From the NCBI RefSeq assembly GCF_042666615.1, contig NZ_JBHTDD010000003.1, forward strand, positions 124,001 through 188,000: a DNA stretch of 64,000 nt, read 5' to 3'. Below the pieces are notes generated by a model. It saw nothing but the letters and a program-made list of their open reading frames with translations, had not been told where the DNA came from and did not search any database. Numbering within the stretch: position 1 is the first letter of the stretch; each line of letters starts with the position of its first letter. Below, piece after piece: positions 28,842-37,502 of this stretch. Position numbers and translations under genes: made by a program. The DNA is from KBS50 sp042666615 (GTDB lineage: Bacteria; Actinomycetota; Actinomycetes; Mycobacteriales; Micromonosporaceae).

Positions 28842-30191
28842 ATGCGCACCCGGCTCCTAGCCACCGCGGTCGCGGGCCTGCTCGCCCTGCTCGCCGCGGT
28901 GTTCGTCGCGGTCCAGCCCGCCAACGCCGCGGCCGGCTTCACGGTCCGCGACGGCGTCCTGCTGGACGCCAACGGCACCCCCTTCGTCATGCGCGGGGTC
29001 AACCACGCGCACACCTGGTATCCCCAACAGACCGGATCGTTCGCGGACATCAAGTCGCTCGGCGCCAACGCGGTACGCGTCGTGCTCAGCAGCGGCGACC
29101 GATGGACCCGCAACGACGCCGCCGACGTCACAAACGTGATCAACCTGTGCAAGAACAACCGGCTCATCTGCGTGCTGGAGGTGCACGACACCACCGGGTA
29201 CGGCGAGCAGAGCGGCGCCATCACCCTCGACCGCGCGGTCGACTACTGGACCAGCATCGCCAGCGCCCTCGCCGGCCAGGAACGCTACGTCATCATCAAC
29301 ATCGGCAACGAGCCGTACGGCAACCAGAACTACGGCTCGTGGGCCGCGGACACCACCCGGGCCATCTCCCGGCTGCGGGCCGCCGGCTTCGACCACACCA
29401 TCATGGTCGACGCGCCCAACTGGGGCCAGGACTGGTCGAACACCATGCGGGACAACGCGGCCTCGGTCTTCACCAGCGACCCGGACCGCAACACCGTGTT
29501 CTCCATCCACATGTACGGGGTGTACGACACGGCCGCCGAGATCAGCGACTACCTGGGCCGGTTCCGGTCGGCCAAGCTGCCCATCGTGGTCGGCGAGTTC
29601 GGCCACAACCACTCGGACGGCAACCCCGACGAGGACACCATCCTGTCGTACGCGCAGGCCAACAACATCGGTTACCTGGGCTGGTCGTGGAGCGGCAACG
29701 GCGGCGGCGTCGAGTACCTCGACATGGTCACCGGGTTCGACAAGAACCAACTGACCTCCTGGGGTCAGCGGATCTTCAACGGCGCCAACGGGATCCGGCA
29801 GACCGCGCGGGAGGCGACCGTCTTCGGCACCCCGCCGACCGACCCGCCCACCGATCCGCCGCCCACCGACCCCACCGACCCGCCTCCCGGGCCGACCGGC
29901 TGCACCGCGGCGTACCGGGTGACGAACTCCTGGCCCGGTGGCTTCCAGGGCGAGGTGACCGTCACGGCCGGCAGCGCGGCGATCCGGGGCTGGACCGTCG
30001 GCTGGACCCTCACCGGTGGGCAGCAGATCACCCAGTCCTGGAACGCGACACTTACCGTGTCCGGTTCGGCGGTGACCGCGCGCAACGTGTCGTACAACGG
30101 CAGCCTCGGCGCGGGCGCCAGCACCACGTTCGGTTTCATCGGCGCCGGCAACCCCGGCAGCGCGCCGACGACGAACTGCACGGCGAGCTGA
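28842..30191 (+). CDS. Secreted GH5 beta-mannanase with CBM2
   Basis: Endo-acting glycoside hydrolase, 449 aa. Signal peptide 1-31 ending ANAA. The GH5 domain (about 32-325) has NIGNEPYG with the acid/base Glu and VVGEFGHN with the nucleophile Glu. The opening FTVRDGVLLDANGTPFVMRG is like Streptomyces mannanases of GH5 subfamily 8. A Pro/Thr/Asp linker follows (about 328-352), then CBM2 (about 353-449) with Cys at both ends and surface Trp residues. Mannan is the likely substrate; cellulose or other glucan is less likely. An operator-like palindrome lies upstream. Confidence 0.92.
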   Translation: MRTRLLATAVAGLLALLAAVFVAVQPANAAAGFTVRDGVLLDANGTPFVMRGVNHAHTWYPQQTGSFADIKSLGANAVRVVLSSGDRWTRNDAADVTNVINLCKNNRLICVLEVHDTTGYGEQSGAITLDRAVDYWTSIASALAGQERYVIINIGNEPYGNQNYGSWAADTTRAISRLRAAGFDHTIMVDAPNWGQDWSNTMRDNAASVFTSDPDRNTVFSIHMYGVYDTAAEISDYLGRFRSAKLPIVVGEFGHNHSDGNPDEDTILSYAQANNIGYLGWSWSGNGGGVEYLDMVTGFDKNQLTSWGQRIFNGANGIRQTAREATVFGTPPTDPPTDPPPTDPTDPPPGPTGCTAAYRVTNSWPGGFQGEVTVTAGSAAIRGWTVGWTLTGGQQITQSWNATLTVSGSAVTARNVSYNGSLGAGASTTFGFIGAGNPGSAPTTNCTAS

Positions 30192-30197
30192 CGCGTA

Positions 30198-30233
30198 CGG
30201 TGGTCGGGCATTCCGCCGGATGCCCGACCACCG
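30198..30233 (+). terminator. Terminator-like hairpin after the mannanase
   Basis: Perfect 14-bp arms (30198-30211 and 30220-30233) with an 8-nt loop, starting 6 bp after the stop. No clear U run. Confidence 0.65.
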
Positions 30234-30299
30234 CCGTTAACGACCGTTGGGCGTCGCCGTGGGTCATGTCCCCTGGGTACGGCCGGGCCAGTGCCCCGG

Positions 30300-30668
30300 C
30301 TATCGGGGGCCGTCTGTCTCGGCGCTCGTGGTCGCGGTCGTCATCGTCCGGCCCCGCACGGCGGCGACGATCAGCAGTCCCATCCCGGCCGCGTTGATGA
30401 TTGCTCCCATCAGACCGAGCGCGACCAGATCGAGCGGGATGTCGGTGATCCCGGGCATACGTCCATCGTCGACCGCCGCTCCTGCCGTTGTTAGCCCGTC
30501 CTCCACGATGTCCGAGAACCACAGTGCTGCGGCGTAGTCGACCACGAGAACCGTCAGGCCGCTGATGGCCGCTCCGGCCGCAGCTCCCAGTTGGCGACGC
30601 CGCAGGATCGCGACGACCAGGCCGCCGATGATGGTGACGGGATACGGCACGGACCAGAGGTCGATCAT
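30300..30668 (-). CDS. Hypothetical small membrane protein
   Basis: The protein is 122 aa with three predicted membrane helices (about 8-24, 30-50, 82-105). It is not assigned to a family. The start ATG overlaps the stop of the upstream membrane-protein gene by 4 bp (ATGA). They form a coupled pair. Confidence 0.7.
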   Translation of the reverse strand: MIDLWSVPYPVTIIGGLVVAILRRRQLGAAAGAAISGLTVLVVDYAAALWFSDIVEDGLTTAGAAVDDGRMPGITDIPLDLVALGLMGAIINAAGMGLLIVAAVRGRTMTTATTSAETDGPR

Positions 30669-31054
30669 CGGGTGCCTCCACTCAGCGAGTCACCGACGCT
30701 GGGCAGGTCGGATTCCGCATCGGCGCGATCGGCGCTCACCGGCCGACGGCCCATGAAAACGGCGATGACCAGGAGTAACAACCCGGCGATGTCCAACCTC
30801 TGGACGGTGGTTCCGATCGCGTCGCCCCATGCGCTGAGCGCTATCAGGCCATCCGTGTCCATGGAAAACGCCATGTGAAACAGGTAGCCGAGGTACGCGG
30901 TACTTCCTACCTGTGCCACCAGCAACATCACCAAAGCGCCCGCCACCAGCCAGGTCAGCGAACGGAGCCGTCGCCGCCGCGCCAGCACAAGAGCCAAGCC
31001 GACGAGCAGCACAAGAACCGAAGGAAGTGTTACGAGAGCAAGCATCGAGATCAT
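30665..31054 (-). CDS. Hypothetical membrane protein
   Basis: The protein is 129 aa from ATG 31054, which has GGGGAGCC upstream. Three membrane helices are predicted (about 5-25, 33-55, 80-105), with an acidic tail. It is coupled to the 122-aa membrane protein. The open frame extends further upstream but that is the shadow of the CPBP gene. Function unknown. Confidence 0.7.
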   Translation of the reverse strand: MISMLALVTLPSVLVLLVGLALVLARRRRLRSLTWLVAGALVMLLVAQVGSTAYLGYLFHMAFSMDTDGLIALSAWGDAIGTTVQRLDIAGLLLLVIAVFMGRRPVSADRADAESDLPSVGDSLSGGTR

Positions 31055-31281
31055 CTGGGCTCCCCGTGATCCGCCCGGATAGTGGTTGAGTGTGCCCGCC
31101 GAGCCAAGCGTCAAGATCATAATCGGGTGGTCCTGGGAGAACAATCCCCATATCCGGTCGCTCGCTGACGTGATGAAACCCGGCGGCGATGATTGCCCTA
31201 ATGTGCCGCCACCCAATGGGGCCGCTTCCAGGCGACGCCGATGGGCCATTCGATGACAGCGTTCTGCCTGCGTACGCCTGG

Positions 31282-32148
31282 CTACCCGGGCGGGCCGTGG
31301 GTGGCGCTTACCGCACGACGATCGGTGCCGGCGCCGGCGCCGATGCTGGCGCTGGCACCGGGGCGGAAGGCGGCGGACCGCAGCAACGGTACACAGACCA
31401 GGGCCAGCGCCACATTGGTGCAGATCATGTTCTGGACGACCGTGAGCTGGCCCGTCCCGGTGAACAGCTGCTCGGTGAGCAGCCCCATCACCATGTTGTT
31501 GCCGGCGTGAGCCAGGCTGGTGACCCACACCGAACCGGTCCGGGCGTAGAACCAGCACAACATCACCTGGAACAGCATGAACGTCAGTGTCCACAGAACC
31601 ATGCTGACGGAGTGGTCGGCGAACTCGACATAGCCGAGGTAGGCGAGCGGGTAGTGCCACACCGCCCAGATGAACCCGGTCGCGACCATCGACGTCCGGG
31701 GTCGGCCCGGCACCAGGCGGGGCCAGAGGAAGCTGGTCCAGCCGAACTCCTCGCCGAAGTAGATCGGCGTCAACACCAGTTGCAGGATCAGCAGCAGCAC
31801 GATGCCGCCCGCCCCGCCCGCCGGCGACAGATCCGGCCGCCACCACCCGACGGCGGCGGCGCAGCCCAGGGCGAGGAGTGTGACGGCGAGCGGCGCGACC
31901 CAGGCGAGCAGCCAGTGCCGCCACGCCGCGCGGAGCCGCAACCGCAGACCGGCACCGGCGAACCCCTCCCGGGTCACCCACCGCCGCGCCACCACGGCGC
32001 CGACTGCGGGCATGACCGCCACCGGAAGTTGCACAAGCGGATTCACCAGCGACCAGTCCATCACCAACCGGGCGAAGAACAGGTACGGCCACGTTCCGCC
32101 GAACGCGATGAGCAAGAAGACGACGATTCCCCGTACGCGAAGCGACAT
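31282..32148 (-). CDS. CPBP-family intramembrane protease-like protein
   Basis: The protein is 288 aa with about eight membrane helices. The three CPBP motifs are recognisable: GEEFGW (Glu pair), FIWAVWH (FxxxH), and HAGNN (HxxxN). The first motif normally reads EExxxR; here Thr (EEFGWT) replaces Arg, so activity is open. The C-terminal tail is Gly/Ala-rich. CPBP proteins process prenylated or bacteriocin-type peptides or work in self-immunity. The upstream 348 bp (32149-32495) holds no gene but has three GAGTCGATCA copies. Confidence 0.85.
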   Translation of the reverse strand: MSLRVRGIVVFLLIAFGGTWPYLFFARLVMDWSLVNPLVQLPVAVMPAVGAVVARRWVTREGFAGAGLRLRLRAAWRHWLLAWVAPLAVTLLALGCAAAVGWWRPDLSPAGGAGGIVLLLILQLVLTPIYFGEEFGWTSFLWPRLVPGRPRTSMVATGFIWAVWHYPLAYLGYVEFADHSVSMVLWTLTFMLFQVMLCWFYARTGSVWVTSLAHAGNNMVMGLLTEQLFTGTGQLTVVQNMICTNVALALVCVPLLRSAAFRPGASASIGAGAGTDRRAVSATHGPPG

Positions 32149-32154
32149 GCCGTT

Positions 32155-32374
32155 GAGTCGATCATCGCGGAGTCGGTGGGATCACTACGGCTGGACCGCC
32201 GATTGGGGGTGGGCCCAGGCGTAGGACCCGCCTACCGCCGGGCCCCACTTCTGGTTTGCGCCGGTGCACGTCCCAAGGTCGACTCGATGTCGGCGAAGTA
32301 GCGGGGTGGGCGACGGTCCGACACCCCTGGATCGCCGACGTCGAGTCGATCAGCGGGACGGTTCGAGTCGATCA
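32155..32374. promoter_or_regulatory. Intergenic region with three copies of GAGTCGATCA
   Basis: Exact 10-mers start at 32155, 32343 and 32365 in the space between the divergent CPBP and DUF3455 genes. The last is followed by CATGATCG. They are candidate binding sites; no gene is seen in the gap. Confidence 0.4.
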
Positions 32375-32495
32375 CATGATCGTTTCAGATGGTGCGATTG
32401 CCGGTCGACGGGAAGCCTGGGCCGCGCGTCGAGACGCTCCGTATTGGACTTTGGCGGGGACAGCCCATCGAGTGGCCAGCCATGAGGAGGCAAAC

Positions 32496-33140
32496 ATGCC
32501 GAGGTCCATTCGCATTCGTACGCTCATGGTGGCCGGCCTGGCGGCCTGCGTCGGCGCCGTCGCCGCGGGTGCCCATCCCGCGACGGCGTCCGCGAAGGCG
32601 GAACCCGCGCCGCAACCGGCTTCCGCGACGACCGCGACGACCCCGTTGACCGCGTTGACCGCGACAACCGAGACGACAGGGGTGGCCGTCACCCAGCTCC
32701 TCCCGGACGCCGTCAAGCCCCCGGCCGGGTCCCGGCCGATCGGCGCGTACCTGGTCAGCCGCGGTACCCAGGACTACACCTGCGTGGTCCCCGGCGGCGC
32801 CGACACCGGCGCCTTCACGGACGCCTCCGTGCCGGAGGCGGAACTCGTCGGCACCGGCGGCTGGATCCACCACTTCGCGGGACCGAGCTGGCAGTCCCGG
32901 CGGGACGGGTCACTGGTGACCGCGACCAGGGTCGCCTCCTCGCCCCGACCGGGCGCCATCCCGGAACTGCTGCTCGAAGTGGCCGCGCGTTCCGGCGCCG
33001 GCATCCTGTCCCGCGCCGACTACATCAGCCGGCTGTTCACCTCGGGCGGATTGGCGCCGACGGGCAGCTGCGTCCCGGGCGAGACGGTGCGGGTCCCGTA
33101 TGGCGCGGTCTACGTATTCTGGGACGCGCCCACCGCCTGA
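32496..33140 (+). CDS. Secreted DUF3455-type protein
   Basis: The protein is 214 aa from ATG 32496 with GAGGAGG 5 nt upstream. A signal peptide (about 1-30, ending ATASA) is followed by an Ala/Thr-rich stretch, then the DUF3455 pattern (LVSRGTQDYTCV, AIPELLLEVAARSGAGILSRADYISRL, and VPYGAVYVFW). The function of this family is unknown. The protein is predicted to be exported. Confidence 0.82.
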   Translation: MPRSIRIRTLMVAGLAACVGAVAAGAHPATASAKAEPAPQPASATTATTPLTALTATTETTGVAVTQLLPDAVKPPAGSRPIGAYLVSRGTQDYTCVVPGGADTGAFTDASVPEAELVGTGGWIHHFAGPSWQSRRDGSLVTATRVASSPRPGAIPELLLEVAARSGAGILSRADYISRLFTSGGLAPTGSCVPGETVRVPYGAVYVFWDAPTA

Positions 33141-33198
33141 TAGCGACGCTGCGTCGGTCGTCTCGGCGGGCGCCCCACGCCTCAGCCTGCTGCGAAGG

Positions 33199-33523
33199 TC
33201 ATCGGGCGAGCACGGGAGAGGCGAGGCCGAGCACGCCGCGGTACCCCCCGACGTACCGCCGCAACCGGGCGTCGAGGTCGGCGCGGAGCTGGACCGCGTC
33301 GGGATGGTCGGGGTGCGCGGCCAACCCCTCCTCCCGGCCCGCCAGCCACGTCGACTCGAAGTCGTCCCACTCCCGCTGGTCGGTGGTGCTGAGATGCAGA
33401 ACGCGGGGCGGCGGCCGGGATGGCGAGCCGGTCGAGCAGCAGGGCGGCGTGGTCCTCGGAGAGCGGGGAGTTCCATCGCATGCGGCGGTGCCGGGCATCG
33501 GCGAGATCATCAACAGGAGGCAT
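33199..33523 (-). pseudogene. Relic of a SAM-dependent methyltransferase (ends only)
   Basis: Reading from ATG 33523, about 43 residues match a methyltransferase N terminus (MRWNSPLSEDHAALLLDRL). After about 33395 the matching frame changes, and the last 65 residues look like the same family's C terminus (HLSTTDQREWDDFESTWLAG, HPDHPDAVQLRADLD, GYRGVLGLA). The SAM-binding middle of about 150-170 residues is absent. It is best read as an internal deletion with a frame change. Confidence 0.7.
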
Positions 33524-33637
33524 CGGCGAGTCTGCCGGCCCCGGTCCACGTCGCATCCGATTTACGGTAATGCGCGGCCCCACCGGGGCCTGGGTCGTTA
33601 TCCATGGAGACCCATGTGGGGTCGGAGGGAGTTGACC

Positions 33638-33910
33638 GTGACCATCACCGGCATCATCGTGGCCATTCTCGTCGGCCTGCTCATCGGCGCGCTGGGCCGG
33701 CTCCTGGTCCCCGGCCGGCAGAACCTGCCGATCTGGCTCACCATCGCGATCGGCATCGTGGCCGCGCTGCTGGGCAGCCTGTTCGCGTACGCCGTCGGTG
33801 TCGGCGACACGGAAGGCTTCGACTGGATCGAGTTCATCTTCCAGGTCGCCTTCGCGGCTGTCGGGGTCGCGCTGATGAGCGGCTTCTACGGCCGCCGGGG
33901 GCGGCGCTGA
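33638..33910 (+). CDS. GlsB/YeaQ/YmgE-family stress-associated membrane protein
   Basis: The protein is 90 aa with three membrane helices, Gly-rich in the first (IVAILVGLLIGALGRLLVPG) and typical of the transglycosylase-associated protein family. GTG 33638 is favoured by GGAGGG 8 nt upstream; ATG 33614 in the same frame is an alternative. It ends in YGRRGRR. Function is general stress response, by family only. Confidence 0.82.
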   Translation: MTITGIIVAILVGLLIGALGRLLVPGRQNLPIWLTIAIGIVAALLGSLFAYAVGVGDTEGFDWIEFIFQVAFAAVGVALMSGFYGRRGRR

Positions 33911-33941
33911 CTGGCCGCCATGGGCAGTTCGCGCGGCACCG

Positions 33942-34202
33942 TCAGAGCGCGGCGTCGTACCTCCGGAGCTGGTCGATTGCGGCCTTGACCCGCTCGGCAC
34001 CCTGGTCGAACCGGTTCCGGGCGCCGGTCAGCTTGCCGATGGCGCCCCGGCAGGCCGGCTGCCGGGTGCCAGCCGACAGCGCCTCCAGCGTCGCAATGGC
34101 CTTGTCGACCAGGATCGCGGCGGCGCTGAGCTGCATGAGTGCCCGCTCCGCCTCGGATGTCGCGGTCGCCAGGCCCGTCCTGATGTCGCCGATCGTCGCC
34201 AT
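33942..34202 (-). CDS. 86-aa helical protein, paralogue of the FtsK-operon small protein
   Basis: The protein starts MATIGDIRTGLA and has two Ala-rich helices (about 10-43 and 52-80) joined by an AGTRQPA turn. It aligns without gaps to the 86-aa product at 38392-38652 with 49 identities. No signal peptide or membrane helix. ATG 34202 is chosen because it matches the paralogue's start and length; the frame is open to 34256. It follows the DivIVA-like gene by 38 bp. The shape resembles WXG100 proteins, but no WXG is present. Function unknown. Confidence 0.78.
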   Translation of the reverse strand: MATIGDIRTGLATATSEAERALMQLSAAAILVDKAIATLEALSAGTRQPACRGAIGKLTGARNRFDQGAERVKAAIDQLRRYDAAL

Positions 34203-34240
34203 CGTGTCCTCCTCTGGTTGTGGTGGTACGTCGTCGGGTG

Positions 34241-34501
34241 TCATAGCCGGTTCCACCGGTCGTTAGGCCGTTGCCGGTCGCGTAGGGCCCGCTTGAGCCG
34301 TGCGTTCTCCTCGACCACCCGGCCCAGTTCCTGGTTGAGCGCCGCCAGCTCGTACGCGACCCTCCGCAGAAACTGCCGAACCTCCCGCGGGTCGAGGCCG
34401 CGCCGCCCGATGAATGTCACCCGGAACTGGCGGTTCCGGACGTGTCGGGGATGCAGCCGAGGCGGCGCGTCGGCGCCGTAGACCGTGCCGCGAAAGCTCA
34501 T
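34241..34501 (-). CDS. Small DivIVA-like coiled-coil protein
   Basis: The protein is 86 aa. The middle and C terminus match the DivIVA N-terminal domain pattern: FRVTFIGRRGLDPREVRQFL then RVAYELAALNQELGRVVEEN. DivIVA-type proteins bind curved membrane and organise poles and septa; this one lacks a long C-terminal coil. It lies 38 bp upstream of the 86-aa helical protein and probably shares its transcript. The 446 bp upstream (34502-34947) holds no gene I can support. Confidence 0.75.
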   Translation of the reverse strand: MSFRGTVYGADAPPRLHPRHVRNRQFRVTFIGRRGLDPREVRQFLRRVAYELAALNQELGRVVEENARLKRALRDRQRPNDRWNRL

Positions 34502-34889
34502 CGCGTACCTCGCTGTCCTGTCGAACGTGGATGGTGGTCCGCGCGGCGCCGGCACCGCGCGGACCGCCCGCACCGGCGACCGCAGCCTTCTTCGGCGGGT
34601 ACGGCGGCCGGGCAGCAAATGGTTTCGGATTTCTGTGTATGTCGGGGTCGCGTGTCGCGGCCTGGTCGTGATAGATATGTCGTCAAGTCGGTTCGGAGCC
34701 GGGATGAATGCCCATCCCGACGCTCTAGTTGAGACCCGCCGAGTGCCGGTATGCGTCTGCCACACGCGAAGCCCGCTCTCGACACCTTCTCGGCTGTTGG
34801 CACAGCCGCGGTCATCGTGTTTGCACCGGGTGTCCCCGGGGGCCGGTGATCACCTTTCACCCGACAGCCACATTTCCAGTGGCGTCGCT

Positions 34890-34909
34890 TTTGGTGCAAG
34901 AACACCAAA
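34890..34909. promoter_or_regulatory. Inverted repeat TTTGGTG-N6-CACCAAA upstream of the XRE gene
   Basis: Perfect 7-bp arms around CAAGAA, 38 bp before the start of the XRE/DUF397 pair. Position and size suit an operator, possibly of the XRE protein itself. Confidence 0.6.
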
Positions 34910-34947
34910 CGACATCGTTACGAGAATCTGTGCCAGAGAGGTGAGGA

Positions 34948-35814
34948 ATGCCGGTCAGGAAAGAGTCGTTCGTGCAGACACTACGGGCTCAGTGGCTTGG
35001 TCAGCAGATGCGTGAGCTGCGGGAGCAGCGTGGCTACACGCTCAAGCAGGCGGCCGAGTTTCTGGAGCGTGACTTCTCGTCGGTGGCCCGGTACGAGCGG
35101 GCCGAGTGGCCGTTCCGTCGAGGCGTGGTGGTCTCTCTGCTCGACCTCTATGGCGAGCACGGCCAGCGGGAGCGGGCACGACTGATCCAGTTGGCCGAGG
35201 ACGCCTGGCGCACCGACAGATGGGACGACGACTATGACGAGTTGGTGGATGCCTCCTTTATCGACTTTCCTTGGCTGGAATCCAGGGCGGTGCACATCTG
35301 CTCCTTCGACGCCATGCTGATGCCGGGCCTCATGCAGACACCGCATTATGCCGAGGCGGTGATTCGTAACGCCGAGGGGGCGAAGGCCACGGACTTCTCG
35401 GTGGGCAAGTGGCTGCAACTGCGGATGGACCGCCAGCGGATCCTGGACCGCGAACCGCCGGTCCGGATCTCGGCGGTCATCGATGAAAGTGTCCTACGGC
35501 GCCCGATCGGGGACGCGGCGTTGATGCGGGACCAACTCGCCCACCTCGGGGAGCTGCTGCGGCGTCCCACCATCAAGGTCCGGATCCTGCCAATGAGCGT
35601 CGGCCTACACCCCGGGCTTGACGGGTCCTTTGTCCTGTTTCGAATGCCGAAGCCCTATCCAGAGGTGGCCTACGCGGAGACCCTCAGCGGCCGCCTCTTC
35701 ATGGAGTCACCGAAGTCGAAACGGTATGCGGACGCGTACGATCGACTCGTGGCGATGGCGCTTGATGAGAGCGAGTCGGCGAAGCTGATCATGACCATTG
35801 CGGAGGAGTTGTGA
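34948..35814 (+). CDS. XRE-family regulator with DUF5753-type C-terminal domain
   Basis: The protein is 288 aa. The helix-turn-helix lies at about 15-70 (LGQQMRELREQRGYTLKQAA, DFSSVARYERAEWPF). The C-terminal domain (about 95-280) has the DUF5753 pattern LMPGLMQTPHYAEAVIR and ISAVIDESVLRRPIG. Such proteins are paired with a small DUF397 protein in actinobacteria; WhiJ-like systems act in development. The next gene is DUF397 and overlaps the stop by one base. Confidence 0.93.
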   Translation: MPVRKESFVQTLRAQWLGQQMRELREQRGYTLKQAAEFLERDFSSVARYERAEWPFRRGVVVSLLDLYGEHGQRERARLIQLAEDAWRTDRWDDDYDELVDASFIDFPWLESRAVHICSFDAMLMPGLMQTPHYAEAVIRNAEGAKATDFSVGKWLQLRMDRQRILDREPPVRISAVIDESVLRRPIGDAALMRDQLAHLGELLRRPTIKVRILPMSVGLHPGLDGSFVLFRMPKPYPEVAYAETLSGRLFMESPKSKRYADAYDRLVAMALDESESAKLIMTIAEEL

Positions 35815-36032
35815 TGACCGAGAACATGCCACCCGTGGCCTGGCACATCAGCACGAGGAGCAACAGCAACGGTGGGAGCTGTGTGGAGGCCGGGCCGGTG
35901 CTCGACGGGTCGGGACGGGTGGCCGTCCGGCACAGCAAGGCCCCCGACGCGGCGACCATCGTCTACACCCGTGCCGAGTGGGACGCCTTCGTCGGCGGCG
36001 TCAAGGACGGCGAGTTCGACTTCACCGCATGA
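35814..36032 (+). CDS. DUF397 protein
   Basis: The protein is 72 aa. The DUF397 core is seen: WHISTRSNSNGGSCVEAG, VAVRHSKAPD, and YTRAEWDAFVGGVKDGEFD. Usually the partner of the XRE/DUF5753 protein immediately upstream, with which it overlaps by one base (TGATG). GTG 35811 is an alternative start. Confidence 0.92.
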   Translation: MTENMPPVAWHISTRSNSNGGSCVEAGPVLDGSGRVAVRHSKAPDAATIVYTRAEWDAFVGGVKDGEFDFTA

Positions 36033-36101
36033 TGACGCGACGTGGAGCCCCGGCCGATGTCGTGACCCGAGTCGTCCGGGCACCGGGGCGATATCGGCCT
36101 T

Positions 36102-36176
36102 GATCATCACAGTATCGGGGATGTTGGGGCGTCCACCCTCGACGGACACCCCAACATCCCCGATGTTGTGTTGATC
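36102..36176. repeat. 33-bp-arm GATC-bounded palindrome
   Basis: Left arm 36102-36134 and right arm 36144-36176 pair over 33 bp with four mismatches, around a 9-nt loop. The arms start and end with GATC. It lies between the DUF397 gene and the convergent minus-strand gene, so may end transcription from both. Confidence 0.85.
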
Positions 36177-36250
36177 ACCTCGGGTCGGCTATCGCCTCAT
36201 ACGTCGATCTACCGGCTGGGCTGGTGGCGCCTGGCCATGCGCCGGTTCGC

Positions 36251-36863
36251 TCATCCGCCGGCCTTCGCCACCGTGACGAGTTGCTGGCCGACGAGGTCCT
36301 GTGCCTGCTTGATCTCGTCGACGCCATCTTCGAGGCGTACGGGTGCCTGGCGGCATGATCGGACGGCGCTGTTGAGCAGGTTGTTGCCGCTGCCAGCGCT
36401 GGCCTTCTGGAAATGCGCCTGCGCCTTGTTCACCGAGTCGATGACCTCGGCGACACCTCGCCGGGTCTGTTCCAGGGTCTGAAGGACGGCGGAGAGGTTG
36501 GCCAAGACGGCGCCGACCGGGCTCGCCCCCCTGCCGCCGGTGACCCGGTCGAGTCCGGCATTCATGGCCCGGCCGACGAGCCCACCCATCTTCATGCCCG
36601 CATAGGCGGCGCCGACCGCGATCAGCGGCGAGGCTCGGTAGCCGACGGCCTCGGCGGCAGCGGTCGCGGCCACTGCGATGCCGGCTCCGGATGCCTTGCC
36701 TACCTTCTCGCTGACGTTCTTGATCCCATCCCGCGCCGACTCGATCGCCGTGTCCCGCAGCGCACCCCACCGTCGCGGTCAACGCGCCGATGGCTTTCCC
36801 GCGAACATCCGATGCTCGCTCATCTGGAGTGTGGCGCTTATGGGACTTGGACCTCCACCCCAT
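36251..36863 (-). pseudogene. Frameshifted gene for an Ala/Gly-rich protein with a helical C-terminal half
   Basis: ATG 36863 lies 4 bp after the stop of the preceding gene and codes MGWRSKSHKRHTPDERASD. Its frame meaningfully ends near 36768. The next frame then continues with GALRDTAIESARDGIKNVSE to the stop at 36251 and lacks a start for its first 35 codons. One extra base in the four-C run 36765-36768 explains both; removing it restores a 203-aa protein. Residues about 115-203 form two Ala/Gln-rich helices similar in layout to the two 86-aa proteins. Sequencing error is possible. GTG 36673 is the only start inside the intact part. Confidence 0.6.
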
Positions 36864-36866
36864 CGG

Positions 36867-37502
36867 CTACTGCACCGGATCCAGGAAGGCGCATCCCGAC
36901 GCTATCAACATTGGGATGGTGACTGCTGCCTGGCTCGCCGCCTGGGAAGCAGTCAGACGTTCCAGATCCTCGCCGGCTTGGATATCTCGCTGGTTGTCCT
37001 CGTCGAGCCCAGTGCAGGCGTCCCACAAGGAGCCCTCCGTGGATGAGAACGCCCAGATGCCGTACATGACACCGGTGACCTTGACCAGGGAGATGCCGTT
37101 GTGGCCGATGTGCCGGCGGTCGGGTTCCTCTGGGGTGTTGCCCATGCCCTCGGCCAGCGGGAACAGCTTGATACGGCGGAACGGTTCGGCCAGGTCGCCA
37201 TCGGTGTCGTACTCGATGAGCAGGCGTCGTTCGATCAGCCGGTCGATGACCGGCTCCGGGTTCGCGGGTCCGGTGCCGGCGGCAATGACGTCGTGGTGCA
37301 GGGTGTCCCGGTTGACCTCCAGCCGGGAGTGGCGTTCCGGGTCGACGAAGGCGCGTCCCCACACCTGGAACTCCTCGTCGGTCAGTTCCTCGGAGTCGAT
37401 GCCGAGCCGCACCTCCCAGTATTCGGGGTTCGGATCCGGCGGGGTGACGTACCGGTAGGAGGGGCCGAGGTTGAGACCGACGGGGACGATGACCTTGGGC
37501 AT
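36867..37502 (-). CDS. Conserved-looking hypothetical protein
   Basis: The protein is 211 aa, mixed alpha/beta, acidic, with no signal peptide or membrane helix. It starts MPKVIVPVGLNLGPSYRYV and has a repeated pattern of Glu/Asp-rich helices. I do not recognise a family. It runs directly into the frameshifted gene (4-bp gap), so the two look like one operon. Confidence 0.65.
   Translation of the reverse strand: MPKVIVPVGLNLGPSYRYVTPPDPNPEYWEVRLGIDSEELTDEEFQVWGRAFVDPERHSRLEVNRDTLHHDVIAAGTGPANPEPVIDRLIERRLLIEYDTDGDLAEPFRRIKLFPLAEGMGNTPEEPDRRHIGHNGISLVKVTGVMYGIWAFSSTEGSLWDACTGLDEDNQRDIQAGEDLERLTASQAASQAAVTIPMLIASGCAFLDPVQ

Noticed and set aside
32264..32485. Short plus-strand frame upstream of the DUF3455 gene
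   Set aside because: No ribosome site, no homology pattern, and the sequence has promoter-type repeats.
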